DNA of 64,000 bases from Exaiptasia diaphana (lineage: Eukaryota; Cnidaria; Anthozoa; Actiniaria; Aiptasiidae): the NCBI RefSeq assembly GCF_001417965.1, contig NW_018384102.1, positions 871,145-935,144 of the forward strand, in the 5' to 3' direction. Each line of letters opens with the position of its first letter. The first letter of the stretch is position 1. Below the pieces are notes generated by a model that was not told where the DNA came from, searched no databases, and saw nothing but the letters and a program-made list of their open reading frames with translations. Shown in pieces: positions 1-12,714 of this stretch. Made by a program: the position numbers and the translations under genes.

Positions 1-79
1 TGGAGTGAGAGTTAAGAGGGTGGTATGGTGTGGAGTGAGAGTTAAGAGGGTGGTATGGTGTGGAGTGAGAGTTAAGAGG
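1..79. repeat. Minisatellite, 30-bp unit, about 2.6 copies
   Basis: The unit begins tggagtgagagttaagaggg and ends tggtatggtg. Two complete copies and part of a third are identical until about position 79, where unique sequence begins. The array starts at the window edge, so it very likely continues upstream and its true copy number is unknown. The perfect identity of the copies points to recent expansion. Confidence 0.95.
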
Positions 80-270
80 ATTCCACTTTCCTTAAAAATG
101 TTTGGACTTCTCACAAAGAAAGGAGTTATATCGATTCTTATAGAATTATGGAGTCATTTTTTTACAATTTGAATAAAATGTTTTGACTGCTGTTTTGACT
201 GACTTTTCACTAACTTTTCGTGAAAAATTTTGTATCCGTTCTCTCGGTGAGACAAGATGGAGCATCACTA

Positions 271-319
271 AACAAACAAACAAACAAACAAACAAAAAAA
301 AAACAAAAAAAAAAAAAAC
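271..319. repeat. (AAAC)n / poly-A simple repeat
   Basis: This is a run of aaac units that passes into almost pure A with scattered C. It is low-complexity sequence with no coding potential. Confidence 0.9.
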
Positions 320-443
320 AACAACCCTATATTATTATTTAAGTGATTTCTGAATATTTATCGCCCGGACTATAAAGAATACAAAAATAATGGCGTGGAA
401 ATATTTAGAATAAATATGTTCTTGGCTCTATCCTAATCTTCAG

Positions 444-633
444 TTCAGATGACTTCACTGCTAATAAGTCAACAAAACAAACATCAGCATGGGATACGCC
501 TAAAATAACATATGAGAGTTTTCGTCTTACTGGAATATTCTATGATTTGACGGCTGGACAATTGTTAAAAGCACCCTACCTTATAATAGGATTAATTATT
601 GATCTAATCAACATCCCGAATGTTCCTCAATAG
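444..633 (+). CDS. Possible terminal exon, unknown protein
   Basis: A pyrimidine-rich acceptor (ctctatcctaatcttcag) is followed by an open frame that starts with the last base of a codon and runs 62 codons to a TAG at 631-633. The peptide begins SDDFTANKSTKQTSAWDTPK and becomes hydrophobic near its end (YLIIGLIIDL), as a membrane segment could. The frame is already open from 409 and contains no useful ATG, so it can only be an exon, not a stand-alone gene. I recognise no domain. A stop-free run of this length is somewhat unlikely by chance in such AT-rich DNA, but the hydrophobic end is also what random AT-rich sequence encodes. Confidence 0.2.
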
Positions 634-3365
634 AAATGCCACATTTATCATGGTGCTTTGACCGAATGACCAGTGCAAAAATACTTTAAGGTTCGGTTAT
701 CTCGTATACGTCTGTAGCCCTAAACAGACCTTCAAAGCCAAATTTTGTACGTTGAAATTGGTTATAAGATGAACTACTGAGGTGATAATACACGCTCAAT
801 AATTAAAAAATCGTCACGTTCTAGGACAATCTCGTGAGATCGTGAGATACCTTTTCTCTTTTAGAATCGTTGCCTGGCTTAACTTTGCCACATCTCACAT
901 TGTGTTTATTTATTTTTTTTATCTCTTCTATAGACATGTTACCCTTATGCTGTTAAAAAGACGACAGGTTGAAATTCCATAAAGAAAAATCACACATAAA
1001 TGAAGCGTTAGAGATATTTTCAACAGTTCACGCTGCTTGAGTCGGTTCACATCGAAGTTTAATGAAATTTTGGAATAAAAAACACAAAAAAACCCAACGT
1101 TTTTTTTCTACTTGAGCATATTTAGTCTCGTTAGCGAAGCAAAGGGGAGAGAGCGACATAACAACCAACACGCAAATGACTCATTCTCAAGCCCGCCACA
1201 CAGCGGTACTGTGATAATAAGTGTTCTATCTTTTTACGCCACCCGTGTGAAGACAAAAAAATAAAATAGTTCTCCATAAAAATTGACTTCGTTTGCAAAT
1301 GAGAGAATATGTTATAATATATCCAAGATTACTAAGGATATGTCACAAATGTATCCGATGTTTTTGTGTATATTTGTTTACTTTTATTGCTATGTTTGCT
1401 GAAATCATCAGCACGCCTTCATGATCATTACTTGGAGATTGATTATTAGAAGATAACATTTCCACGCGTCCATGAATATCCTCTATTTATGTTAATAGAT
1501 CGCTACTTAAAAAAGTACAACACAAAAACCAAAAAAACAAAAACATCTTATCGCTATAACAAATAATTCGAATTGGTATGAATCAATAATATCAGATAAG
1601 AGATTTATGATATTGATCAATAACGTTCTAATAACAATGGTAATCATATACTAATAATGATGATAACATGATGACAATCATGTTTGATATGGTTTTTATC
1701 ATGAAAATACAATGTCAATAATTTAGGCTCAATCAATGATATTTGAGCTTTAGCATGTCATTTACTATTGATATAAATTATATATTCTAGGCAAAATTAA
1801 CTTTCCAAGTACCATTTTAAACCGATAGAGATTAAAATAAATAATGTCTTTAAATCTATTCTGGTTTTGACATTAGTTTATATGTAAGATTTTCCATCCC
1901 TGGAAATTGCCAATAGAAAATTGTTTTTCTGATAGAATTTACGTAAGCAGGAAGACTGTTTCACTGGGAGTGCACGCAGATGTCTGTCAGGTGTCCATAC
2001 ATATACTAACGCCTACGGATATGTCATTTGTTGAAGAAAGCGTGTGTTAAGCATTATTTAGGAAAAGAACATTGTCATTATAATTCTATATGTTTTATAT
2101 GTATGGTTTTATATTAGAAGTGACAAATTCAATACTACTGAATTCGAAGGAAAATACCTTTTATCTGCATTGTTATAAAACACTGCTCTAACATAAGTTT
2201 GAACTTTTTACAGTAGTAGAATGGGACATTAAAGAATGTACACTTGTTCAGCGCTATACTCTACAACGAATTATATTTTCTTATTAAGCTTTACACGAAA
2301 GCGGTTGTAATTAAGGGATTTCCGACCAATGATTTTCAATTATAATGTCAAAAACATACATATGAATAAAAGAAGAGTATATAAAACAATGGCCAAGAAA
2401 TCGAGCCTGAATTCGCAAATAAAACACGTATCATTGAGTATAAACGAATGACAAATGAACGAATTGTACTCAACAGGCCGTCTTTCCCGCGACTGCGGCA
2501 TCTATATCTTTAGCGTCCACGAAAATACTAATTATTATTATTTTGTCAATCGAAAGTGCTACCCCTTGAATCAAAAGGAGTTCAAAATACTTAATCTGAT
2601 TGTTTTAACTACTGATAATGAATTGTTTAAGAACTGATGAAATTCTGCTTGTTTACCTTGGGAGTTCACTACTGATTTTGCCAGAGCGTCAAGAAGCCGG
2701 ACGAAGTGGGCTGGTCGTGTTGACTAAAGAAGTGCTTTTAAAAACAGGATAAATTATTCTGAAATAAGTGGCAAAATATCCTGCTGAGCCTTTAGTAAGA
2801 GTTTTGCCTTTTCAATATAATCGAATATTCTCCGGTTAATTGTGTTATATTCCAAATGTTTGCTTATGTCAGGCTAGACAGTGTTACTATCGCCCCCCAA
2901 AAAAGCCGCCACAAAACTCCTTGACATTTTACACAGCCCTGACTTTATTAAAATCATTCGTGAATACACCTTTGACGAAAGGTGCTCTAGATCTTCCTCG
3001 GTTAGCCCACAGACCACTTGTGAATTTTTTATGCAAGATTACGGGGTCAGTTCGTCTTAGTCGACCCCTGGAGCCCTATAATTGATAGCTACCACGCTGA
3101 AGAAGATTTTAAGTAAACTAGATTTCAGTTTAAGGTCTAAAAAACACCCCTTTAGTCACATGAAATGATTAGCGAATACAACATTATATTAATCCTCAGT
3201 ACTTTCAAAGTAGATGCTTCAAAAAATGCATTGGTACTATAAAAACTCTCGCGCTACAGTCAACCAACTTATTAAATAACAAAAAAATAAATATTGTAAC
3301 AGGCTTAGGATTACACGGTTTACCTTCTAGAAATCCTTTCAGTAAACCACAAACACTTCTTGCAG
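634..3365. other. Non-coding stretch with a richer patch at 2870-3085
   Basis: Mostly AT-rich sequence with simple repeats (for example atgatgataacatgatgac near 1660). The patch 2870-3085 is visibly richer in G and C and is open on both strands. The + strand reads LTFYTALTLLKSFVNTPLTK and further. The - strand reads DPVILHKKFTSGLWANRGRS and further, then a stop. A short stem (ggggtc/gacccc) lies at its right end. It may be a degraded exon or a dispersed repeat; I cannot tell which. A second small patch at 2680-2730 follows an acceptor-like gattttgccag but closes quickly. Confidence 0.5.
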
Positions 3366-3447
3366 ATGTAAAAGCCGTTTAACCTGCTACGAAAAAACGT
3401 TATTTTTGCATATCTATTGCCCTGACACTGAATACGTCAATTTGTCA
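3366..3447 (+). CDS. Possible internal exon, cysteine-containing peptide
   Basis: The acceptor cttcttgcag is followed by an 82-bp open segment and then a strong donor (tca|gtgagt). The segment starts with the last base of a codon and ends on a codon boundary. It encodes about 27 residues, CKSRLTCYEKTLFLHIYCPD and then TEYVNLS. Three cysteines with alternating hydrophobic residues suggest a secreted or extracellular fold. The pattern loosely recalls galactose-binding (SUEL) lectin starts, but the cysteine spacing does not match and I do not assign that family. The frame stays open past the donor as far as a TAA, so the exon end is uncertain. Confidence 0.2.
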
Positions 3448-6400
3448 GTGAGTCATGATCAGCAGTTTGGGTCCTGTTCGTTATTACTTTAATTATAAAC
3501 CTCACAGGAAATTTAAGAATGCCAAAGAATTGGCATTTATACAAAACCTTTACCGTACATTATTTTGTAGGAAAAGTGCTTGAAGGAGCACAATTTTGCA
3601 TGTTGACAAAGAACATTCGCGAATTGCAAGGATTAATTGGAATAGGTTATATGCTAAGAAAAGATCGATAACCTTTTTAATTAAAAAGCATGACAACCCT
3701 CAAAGGAAAATGCAGTCATAACAAACTGTTAAGACGGCTAATAAAAATAGTCATAATTTTAACAAAAAATTTAATAAATTTTGTAAAATCAAGAAATTTA
3801 TTTCAATAGATTTCGTTTGCTGATAAAACTGAAAAGTTCAATTAATGAAAAATCTTTATATATAAAAGCGACATATGACTCTACTAGCATGTACCATACA
3901 TACTAGCATGTACCATATAAGCTTACTATATATAATATTGGTTGTTTACAAGTATGTCATAAGCCACGGCACATTACCACCGATGTATGAAAATTATACG
4001 TACTTAGTTGGTGCCATACAAAATTACTAACTACATCAGCATCATCAGTCTATTTTCTGCTTGGTAAAGAAAATATAATATATACCATTTGACAGTAGTA
4101 ATGAAATAGCTATTATGATCAGTACAATATTTTTTTTTTGCTGCTTTGGTTGTAGTTAATTGTTTGATAATTGTTGTAATTATCATCGTTGTTGAGTCAT
4201 ATAATGATTATAGATTTATAGACACAAAATTGTTATTAACTATCCCATTCTGATTGGCTGGGAAAACAATGTTTTTAGTAATAGCCCATTAAAATAAAAT
4301 AAAACAACAACAGCAAAAACAAAAACAGCAACAATAGCAATAAGAATCCAAATGTTCGCTACTCTGATTGGTCAAAAGAATGTATAATATAAGCCAATAA
4401 GATTTCAAGAAAATTTGCTGCAATTAACTTGTGATAACAATCAAACTTTCAATTAATTTACGACCGATTTAAACAAAAGCCATTAAAAAAACCCTGACAA
4501 TTCCTGAGGTGAAAATACTGTCCGATGTATAAAATATCTAATTAAGTTTATCGAAAGCTTTCACATCTATACCTTCTCGGAAATATTGTGTTTGATTAGC
4601 TTTTTTGTACAACATCGAAGACCTTGTTTATTACATTGCGATTGACCAAAGTTAGCAGCACTTTCTCTTGGTCGCAAAGACGTACGAAATATCAATTTTC
4701 CCTGTACAATTATTAGTGACGTCGCCATCTTGAACTTATCAAAAACGTCATTGGATATATTGGGGGGTGGAAAGAACGCATTCTGACTTGTACAGCATTA
4801 TACAATCATATCTAATAAAATTGTCAGGGAAAATGATTTCTGGGAAAATGGTTTGGATACTGATTAAATACCATTTGGGTATATTTTGATTTTCGCAAAT
4901 TTGAAAGCATAAAATTGAATCGCATATTTTCACAATTTTTAGTCAGAACATTCTAGTTGTTATTTAGGTAATTTTTCTCACGTTTTCATACAAAAATATT
5001 TTTATTAATAAAAGGATGGCGGCTATATCAGTAATAATAACTAATCTTACTCGGCTATTTTTGTTAAAATTCTAACAGATATTCCCGCAGCGATTCAGCA
5101 CCAAATAAAATGGCCGCCTACTAGTTTCTCGACAGCTAAATTAGTTATCTTATTATTTCCTTGATAAGAAAACAACTATCGGTAATCTTTCATGTCAATG
5201 ACGTATAAAACTTACATCGAATTTTTTTATTTTTTTACTTACATCGAATCATTTGACTCATGGCACAACGATTTTAGCCAAACGATCATTCCAATTCTTT
5301 ATGATGTTGCGTTGCTCTTAAGATCTTACAGACTGCACTTACTTTTCTACTTAGCTGCTAAATGAACAATTAATGGCGGAGATTTTAATGTAATTTTGAA
5401 TCTGCGCAGTCGGTAAATGTGCGTCTGAAGCTCTTTATGGGCTTAATCATCTCTTCATTATTCAGTTAATAGTTAACACTTCGAGGACAATTAAACTTAA
5501 TCAACGCAAACTGGCATCATATTGAATCAACATCTACTAACATCTGTAGAATGCTCACATCACACGTGATCGATATTATATCAGAATATTATTGTATAGA
5601 ATGGCTGTAAACGCACAGTTATTCCTCTATAATGTTTTACTAATTAAGTTTAAACTACAATTTTATACCTGCATTTATATATATTTATTTTATTTTAACT
5701 TACGTTTCCATCAATGTTATATAGATTGTTGATTACGTATATTTGAATTTATCTTTTTTTTATTCTCTGTCTCTCGCTTCACAAATTTATATCTTCCCTC
5801 TCTTTATTCTAAGAATTGTGTAAATGTACTGTTAAAGGTGTTATGACTCAGTATTTTTTCTTCTTTGGCCGACATTACTCAGCTTTTCGTATTGAAGACC
5901 CACTGGAATCTTCCAGCATGCATTGCGATTTGTTCATTTTGTTTACGAGCACTTACGTTTGGCGTTGCATTATTGTTGTTTCACTACAATATAATAAAAA
6001 AATTGAAGATGACGGAAAGCTATTATATCATTCTTAACCAATTTATTCAATAAAATAAGCACTTATATGTACATCACATTCTACTGCAACTTTTTTACAT
6101 CTTGCCGCCACTTGTGGAATATGGATTGAAAAATATAATTTGTTTTCATTTCTGATCGACAGCAATGCCGTGTAAGGTCCATGTGTAGAGAGTTCTCCTA
6201 CAAATTATATTTTACACTCAGCTACTCTTTGATGAAGAAAATCCGAGCAAGCATTCGAAATATAAACTTACTGAATGATACTTTAATGTAACCATGGCAT
6301 CAAGGTAAAAAAAAGAACGTAATCTTGGATCCTGTCGAATCACAACCGTCATTGCTGCCATTAGTTGATTCGTGTAGCAAGATCAACACAACAAACGGTT

Positions 6401-7026
6401 TTCATTGTTATAAATTTAAAAATTAAAAAAAAACATTTTTAATAGTGTTAAGTTTGCTTTAGCCGATTATATGTTTTCTCTCTCTTCACGTGCGCTGTTT
6501 ATAGTAGAACTGTAAACTCTTACAGCTTTTGCCTTTTTTTCTTTGGATTTCGGCCTCCATCTTTCTTTGGATCACATTGTTCTTAAAAATCCGATTTCTC
6601 TCATAAATATTTCGCCAATCAATGGAAATAAAGTCCAGCGATCAGAACAAATACTAGAATCGTTTTTTTAAGTTTTTTTAACCTTTTGATTGTCACGGAT
6701 TGAAAGAAGTACTCAGTAAGATTATATTCTACAAATCTTTGATTTTCATGGTCCACGAAATTCAATGACGATCGAAAAGCATGCTGGATCGTACTACAAG
6801 GGGGTCTTTAATCTTATCAAATATTTAAATGGACTCCCTCACACACACTTTGACGAATGAGTATAGTTTAGCGTTATAGATTCCTTTTAAGTTAAAAAAA
6901 ATTGTATGGTTGAAGATCATCAGAGATTACCTTTTAACACTTAGTCACTCATGACATTATAAACTCTTGGCTAGGCAGGCGGTCAAACTTAAAGAGGAAA
7001 AAATATAATTTTCATGCCTAAAAACA
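3448..7026. other. Non-coding stretch
   Basis: No gene recognised. It holds a 19-bp tandem pair (3882-3919), CCAAT-like octamers at 4250 and 4364, one CGCCATCTTG motif at 4723-4732 next to a TGACGTCG, and a short repeat of acttacatcgaat about 28 bp apart near 5210-5250. Open frames such as 5816-6037 are short, rich in Phe, Ile, Leu and Tyr, and have no splice context. Confidence 0.6.
3882..3919. repeat. Tandem pair, 19-bp unit
   Basis: Two adjacent copies of tactagcatgtaccata plus two further bases occur here, differing only at the last bases. This is a small recent duplication. Confidence 0.85.
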
Positions 7027-7160
7027 TTATAATAACGCGACTTCGACATTTTTCATAGAGGCCTCATATTGACTTATGATTAAGTGGGAAAGCGTTTCCA
7101 GGCTTTGACTGGTAGACCAGGATTTCTCTCTCTTTTTGTTTTCAGGTTTTCTTGAGGAGA
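7027..7160 (-). CDS. Possible terminal exon, hydrophilic C-terminus
   Basis: On the - strand an acceptor-like ccgatctctag precedes a frame that runs to a TAA at 7027-7029. The peptide SSRKPENKKREKSWSTSQSL then continues to end in NVEVALL. It is strongly hydrophilic, with a basic stretch and several Ser and Thr, unlike the Phe/Ile-rich peptides of random AT-rich DNA. It resembles the cytoplasmic tail of a membrane protein in composition only. The same frame is open upstream to an ATG at 7231-7233. The acceptor's pyrimidine tract is poor, which lowers confidence. Confidence 0.2.
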
Positions 7161-8334
7161 CTAGAGATCGGAACGTGTTTTTAGATTTAAGCTTATCATT
7201 CTTTGAATAAAGTACTTTTTTGTCAAGTATCATGTTAACTAATTTCTCGGTGTCTTTATCCTATACTCAAGTGTTTCCTGGCAACAATGACAATATTGAC
7301 AGCACTTACCACAGCGAAGAACTACCGCTTGAAATATGGGATCACAGATCTGGCTTTTTTATGTACTTTCTCGATGTAGCAATATAAAAAGAGGTCGAAG
7401 AACTGATATTACGTTGACCAAAGCGACAAAGAACCACCAGAAATACGAGTGTACTATACCGATGAACATTCAATATGCAAAATACAACATGCTTAATTTA
7501 CGTTTCATAAAATGTAACCATAAAAGAATCACTCTTATGAAGTTAAGCTGTTATTAAGAACCATAAGTAGCACGTTACGAAGTACACGTAACAAATATAA
7601 CACTGAGTTTTGAATTTTATTTCGAAGTGAATGTATATTAGTCTTGCGCAGTTTGCGGTCATGAAATTAAAGAAGTGAAAGCGAATAAGAGATGAAATAT
7701 CTATTTAACGTCGAACGTTCAAATGGGTTATAGAAACTAAATTATTTCCTGTAAAAGCTACTTTGATCTATAGCTTAAGCTTGTAATTGGTTTTCATCAT
7801 TCTTCACTGCATATAATCGAAAAAACTGAACAAGAAATTGAACTATTAAAATAGATCTAAAAGCACTTGCATGGAATATACATGTTATTAATATCGGCGA
7901 AATTCACACTTTTTGAAATTGTTCAGCGATATTGCGCAATTTTTTCGTCACTAAAAAAAATATTTTCCCTTATTTTAAAACGTTTGAATCGAGTGTACAA
8001 TTTACAAGGTTTTGAATTTATGAGGGATTTTTGTGGGAACATTTGAAAAAGCAAATGACGACAATTTTTAGCTTTAAATCCTTTAATGATATCATTTTTT
8101 TGGAAATATGATAAATTAAACCATAATGACCAAAACAAAAAGTCTTAGTGCAGAATATAATCTTTAAATATATATAAGTGCATGTAGAACAGAATGTTTG
8201 TGTTTTGGAGTACATTATAAATTAATGCTACCATATACTATATAACCTTTTAATTATACAATTTGAAGTTTGTTTACAATGATGTTTTTACTGTTTAACT
8301 TCATGAATATTTATTTAGACCGAAAAAGGAAAGA
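7161..8334. other. Non-coding stretch
   Basis: AT-rich sequence with short overlapping open frames on both strands that have biased, low-complexity composition. No splice-flanked segment or repeat stands out. Confidence 0.6.
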
Positions 8335-8527
8335 GAGTGTCTATCAATTTGTTAACTATTGCAAAATACTGCACCTCCAAGGGTCAAGAAGTGCTAAATC
8401 TACCAGTTAAAAGCACAACGTTTTAGATTTCTTTACAATAAATATAATTGAAGAGAATATCAAATTTGTAACTATTGCAAAACACTGTACTTGCTACTGT
8501 AAAAAAGTGCTAAATTACCAGTTTAAA
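8335..8527. repeat. Degenerate direct duplication, about 116-bp period
   Basis: Two diverged copies share aactattgcaaaa (8354 and 8470), an ACTG-containing middle, agtgctaaat and taccagtt in the same order. Several indels separate the copies, so the duplication is old. Confidence 0.75.
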
Positions 8528-8823
8528 TATATATTCATTATTTTTGTTTATATCTGGATAAATTGTGTAATAGGATATAAAAATGCAAAATATCATTTTT
8601 TTCCCACTGCCGCTTAAATATATAGCTATATTTAGATATAAATAGAAACAATTTACCACCTTGTAGACCTTAATATATAGATAATCAATACGTTTCACTA
8701 TATATTCTTCAATATCATGACAATACATTTGCAGACCGAAAAGAAATAAATTAAAAAAAAAGTTTAACTTGTGGCTCTTATCTCTAGTAGATTTCTTATA
8801 TTTCTGCTGTTTTTCGCACTTAG

Positions 8824-8898
8824 GAATTCCATCGATTGTATCATCACTCGAACAGACCTTATCTCGTACGAAACCGACAACTTGCAACGGTGATATAT
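8824..8898 (+). CDS. Possible internal exon (75 bp), unknown protein
   Basis: A pyrimidine-rich acceptor (ctgctgtttttcgcacttag) is followed by a 75-bp open segment and a near-consensus donor (at|gtaagta). It starts with two bases of a codon and ends with one, so it keeps frame overall. It encodes IPSIVSSLEQTLSRTKPTTC followed by NGDI. The peptide is polar, with no low-complexity run. The short length means chance is a serious alternative. The opposite strand is open too. Confidence 0.22.
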
Positions 8899-11735
8899 GT
8901 AAGTACCAGAGTCAAAGCATACTCTTTAACAGTTTGTTCTTATTGGAGATCCAAAGATCACTATCATCTCTTTTCATATTGAACTTACAATGAAGATGTC
9001 TTTTATCAGCATGTTTTAAGTGCCGGATACTTTTTTTCTTTTCATGCTCTGCCGGTTATGTTTCGCTTGTGATGGTACTGGTTGAACTATTTCTGGATTT
9101 CCTGCAATTTTCAAAGCTATCACAGAAGTCTAAAAAATGCATCTGCTTCTTTAAACGAAATTCTTATGCAGCATTGTAAAAAAAAAGAGAATACAATTTC
9201 GATGTATTCTAAATATTTCTATATCATTTGCATGTCGTGTTTGTTATCATGCCAAGAAATTGTTTAGCCTATACCCGAGATCAGTCCACAAATTCTGTTT
9301 ATTAAAGGATGCCGGTTTATGTCAATATATAATACAAAAATATGATGTAAGACACTTTCAAAGAAAACATTTAATTGAACTGCATCGAAAGTTTATATTC
9401 GTACAAAAAAATTCAGACGACAATTTTCATAAAAACAAAACAAAATTTTAATTTTTTTTTGCAATTTAGCTTCAAATAAAACTCAAAAAGATAGCGCCAA
9501 AAAGTCACTACTTGCCTTTGCACTTGGTTTCTTCAATTTTGATCCCACTGGTGAATATGTTTTGTCGACGTGTTCTCACTGTCGCATGTATATGTTGGTA
9601 TTGTCATTCTAAAATCCGTGACAACAGCTTTATACCATATTATTATGGTCTAGAAGGACTGACCAATTACAAATCAGAACACACCGGTCGCGCTATTAAC
9701 AGAAGAAACGGAAAAACGTGCGGTCAGATTTAGCGAAAAAATCCTTTTAGTCGAGATTGTTTGTTTTGTCCAAAAATGAAAATCTTTTTGGAAAGATTTT
9801 TTTAAAACAAAAAGAGTCCAGGGGGTTGTGCTTGCGATGCTTTTTTCAATTTCCCGAACCATTATTTCACGCAATTTGGAAAGAAAAATCATTTATTTTT
9901 GCTCTACCAATCAACTGAAGCAAACAAAATCCCTTTCCTTTGTTAAGTTTAGCGGTTTTTCGAAAAATCAAGTCATATGTATTTGTTTTCATAAACGCAA
10001 AGTCAGGGGCTTGAGTTATTTCATTTACCAATTACATACACACATACTAGGTTATTATCGTATTTTCTTTGTTGTATTATATGCTGAAGGTAAGCAATCC
10101 GGTTGATCTATTCGATAATAATGTTACTGTTTGTTTTGGAGATTCAGCGCGACACTCAAACGAAAATATTCTTTTGTTTAAGTTAAAGCAGTGCACACGA
10201 AAACAGCATGAGGCTTCTGTTTAGGGTAAAAGCAACCAATCTCTTTGAATCAGTGGAAGCTATCAAAGCTAAAGCTGTTCCATGTTTGTGTAAAGTTTTT
10301 AATTATCGTTGATAATTGGAATCGGTCATACTGTTCTACTCCTTGTGAAATTAACACAGACTAAAAACATGCTTTGGAGCTAGATCGACATAAAAATAAA
10401 CAAAAAAAAAAAACATTAAAGAGTCACAAGTACCCACTGTACCTTGCGAGCAGAAGCGCCATTTTAGGTGGACACGAAAATGCCGAATTCGTAGGATTTC
10501 TTAAATTGAGGGCGAATCATAATTCTTTCAGTTTGGACAGAAATAACTTTAACTATAGTACCTCACGGGTGCTCTCAAGAGTATAATCTATTGTATGCCT
10601 TGAAGCATTTTAAAAACGTACGTAATATTAACAATAACGCTAGCGTGCGCTGTACTGTGGTTGGTCGGGATTTTTTAATAATACCTGCAGTTAGAACAAA
10701 GCGTCTGTGATGAAACAAGGCTAAATGTTTTACAAATAATAAAGCTTTGCAGCTTGTGCCAAGTCTTGTCTACTTGAGTTTAAAAGTGTGAAACTTAAAG
10801 AACTCTTTGTAATAACCTAAGATAAATTGAGTCTCAAGGCTTTATCATAGCAAACGAAGCCAGCCTACTCATTGTTTTGGAATATAATTATAAAGTTATA
10901 CTTTTATACTCTACTTTGAAAATATACGCATTTGAAAATTACAAGATCAGCGTATATTATTAATTCATATTGTCTGGTTTACTTGCTTAAAAACTCAACA
11001 AGTCATAATGTTCACTTAAGTCACTTGGCAATTTTACTGGGTATTCAGCGTTACCCTAGTTATGTATATAGTTTAATGTTATTATCAAAGTTAGCATGCT
11101 AGTTGTCCATAATATGAGATACAACAAAAAGTCTATATCAAACTTAATCACATAGCCACATCTCACATGTAACGTTGGATTGATAAAAAAATAATAAAAA
11201 ATAAAAAATAAATAAACTGAAAAGCAAGAAAAAAAAATGTGAAGGATTTTCAAAACGTAAACACCACTATATTTGCAAAGGATATATTCTTTTGTTTTGA
11301 AACCTTCTTACGTTTGTTTATAATTTGAAATTGTCAATTTTTGCAACAGCTTTTATGTAGGACTATAATATTGATAAAACATACCGTTCTTACATGAGAT
11401 GTAAACCCTAGAATGACGTCATGTAGTAACACTTCCGTGATGTACACGCTATGTTATTATAGTTTATGGCTAAGAACTGAATGGCTTAGGACTGTTTATA
11501 CCTTACATTTGCGCACACATGCATGAATGCATGCTACGTAGAGAGAATAATATTTATTTTTTTTTGCGTAATGATATCCATCCTGCCAACTAATCATTCA
11601 TTTCAAGCCGCCATGATGCCCGCGGTGCACGAAAACTATGCACAGATGTCTGAATAGTGGCTTAGAGGTGCTTATTAGTTATCAGCAGACGATTTTGAAA
11701 TTCTTATCGATGTTCAGTTTTGGAAACTTTTCCAG
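8899..11735. other. Non-coding stretch with short open frames
   Basis: No gene recognised. Two open frames look less biased than the rest. One lies at 9512-9733 and ends in an Arg/Asn-rich tail. The other, 10374-10586, includes SAILGGHENAEFVGFLKLRA and follows an acceptor-like gcgagcag. Neither has a convincing pair of splice sites. A good donor (gaag|gtaagc) at 10089 has no clear exon before it. A TGACGTCA palindrome lies at 11414. Confidence 0.5.
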
Positions 11736-11862
11736 ATTAAGATTGCCTGACACCTCTTTGGCGGTGGACAAGTGTTTTCATTCTATTTATAAAATTCGCG
11801 ATAGAGTCTTACAAGAAAATGTGCTTCAATTCTCTAATGTACAAGGCTTCATTCTAGAAAAT
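11736..11862 (+). CDS. Possible internal exon (127 bp), unknown protein
   Basis: The acceptor aacttttccag leads into a 127-bp open segment ending at the donor aat|gtaagc. It starts with the last base of a codon and ends on a codon boundary. The encoded peptide RLRLPDTSLAVDKCFHSIYK continues IRDRVLQENVLQFSNVQGF and ends ILEN. The amphipathic pattern and balanced composition are typical of globular protein. The frame is open from 11638 through a TGA at 11893-11895, so the splice sites are suggested rather than required. A second short segment downstream (12022-12055) is phase-compatible. I recognise no family. Confidence 0.3.
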
Positions 11863-12021
11863 GTAAGCGACATGATATATTATCGATCAAAGTGAGAGAA
11901 AGCTATACTATTAGCTAATGGCTTGTGCTCTTATTATCGCCACCAATTGTCGCTAGTAAAGCAATTATTTGTATTAAGTCTAATGAAAAGCTATCTATTA
12001 TTGACATATTCTGTAATCCAG

Positions 12022-12055
12022 ACTAACTCAGTAGACTTGAAGTTTGTGTCTAAAG
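12022..12055 (+). CDS. Possible 34-bp micro-exon, phase-compatible with 11736-11862
   Basis: An acceptor (attctgtaatccag) and a donor (aaag|gtaggc) enclose 34 bp reading TNSVDLKFVSK in the phase that follows 11736-11862. The inferred intron would be 159 bp. At this length the evidence is thin. The whole frame 11923-12132 is also open without splicing. Confidence 0.12.
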
Positions 12056-12199
12056 GTAGGCATCATCACGCGAAATTGGATAAATCATTCTTTCAACTCC
12101 ATAAGAACTTACTTAAGGTGATTTTTATTTGAAATAAAGTCATAATTGAACAAAATTTACAAAGGAAACCAGAGACTTTGAAGGCAATTTGAAATCAGC

Positions 12200-12238
12200 C
12201 GCCATCTTGGATGATCAAAGTTGTCATCCAAGATGGCG
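12200..12238. promoter_or_regulatory. Perfect inverted repeat of a YY1-like site
   Basis: Two 15-bp arms, cgccatcttggatga (12200-12214) and its exact reverse complement (12224-12238), are separated by nine bases. Each arm carries CGCCATCTTG, which matches the YY1 consensus known from animals. The same arm, slightly diverged, recurs as an inverted repeat at 55791-55873, so this may be the tip of a palindromic element rather than a selected regulatory site. Confidence 0.6.
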
Positions 12239-12598
12239 TCTCCATCAAATTAACCAAATATTTCAAATCTTTATTCGCTTATAACTTTATCAGAAAGTAA
12301 GCTACAGGACGTAAAGCTCGTATTCTAGATGATCTGACTATGTTCTTTATGACTTGCTACTTGGTTTTTGAAAATAACGACTAATACATTTTCACTTGGG
12401 GAGTTGCAAAACAAGAATGTATATCTAAGCTTTCGCAGACTATAATCAGTAATCCTGCAGATTTGACGACTCATTCAGCTGAGCTAAACTCTTCCTTTCG
12501 TGACCAAATAAAATCTTATCAAATACGAATCAATAAATTAAATTAAGCCTTTAAGCTATGAATTAATAAGTTCTTCGATCTTATTAATTTCCTTTTAC

Positions 12599-12714
12599 CT
12601 TCGGCGTCAGTGGTGGTAACTGAGAAGTCATGTAGTCGAGACCAGCTGGAACTATATGGGGTTTCCGTTAACCGTCTCAATTTAACAATGGGGTACAACA
12701 TACAAACACCACTC
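12599..12714 (-). CDS. Possible internal exon (116 bp), unknown protein
   Basis: On the - strand an acceptor-like cataattag precedes 116 bp of open frame ending at the donor gaag|gtaaaa. The segment has one base before and one after 38 whole codons. The peptide includes YPIVKLRRLTETPYSSSWSR and LHDFSVTTTDAE. It is much richer in G and C than its surroundings and has balanced amino acid use. The acceptor has a weak pyrimidine tract. An in-frame ATG at codon 5 with a poor start context could alternatively begin a peptide of about 50 residues that reads past the donor. No domain recognised. Confidence 0.25.

Noticed and set aside
2870-3085. GC-rich patch as a gene or tRNA-related repeat
   Set aside because: No tRNA box sequences and no convincing splice sites; both strands are open, so it is left as an island.
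8510-8887. 125-codon open frame on the - strand
   Set aside because: The second half is rich in Tyr, Ile, Phe and Lys as expected from AT-rich DNA. Only the first part looks coding-like, and the + strand has better splice signals there.
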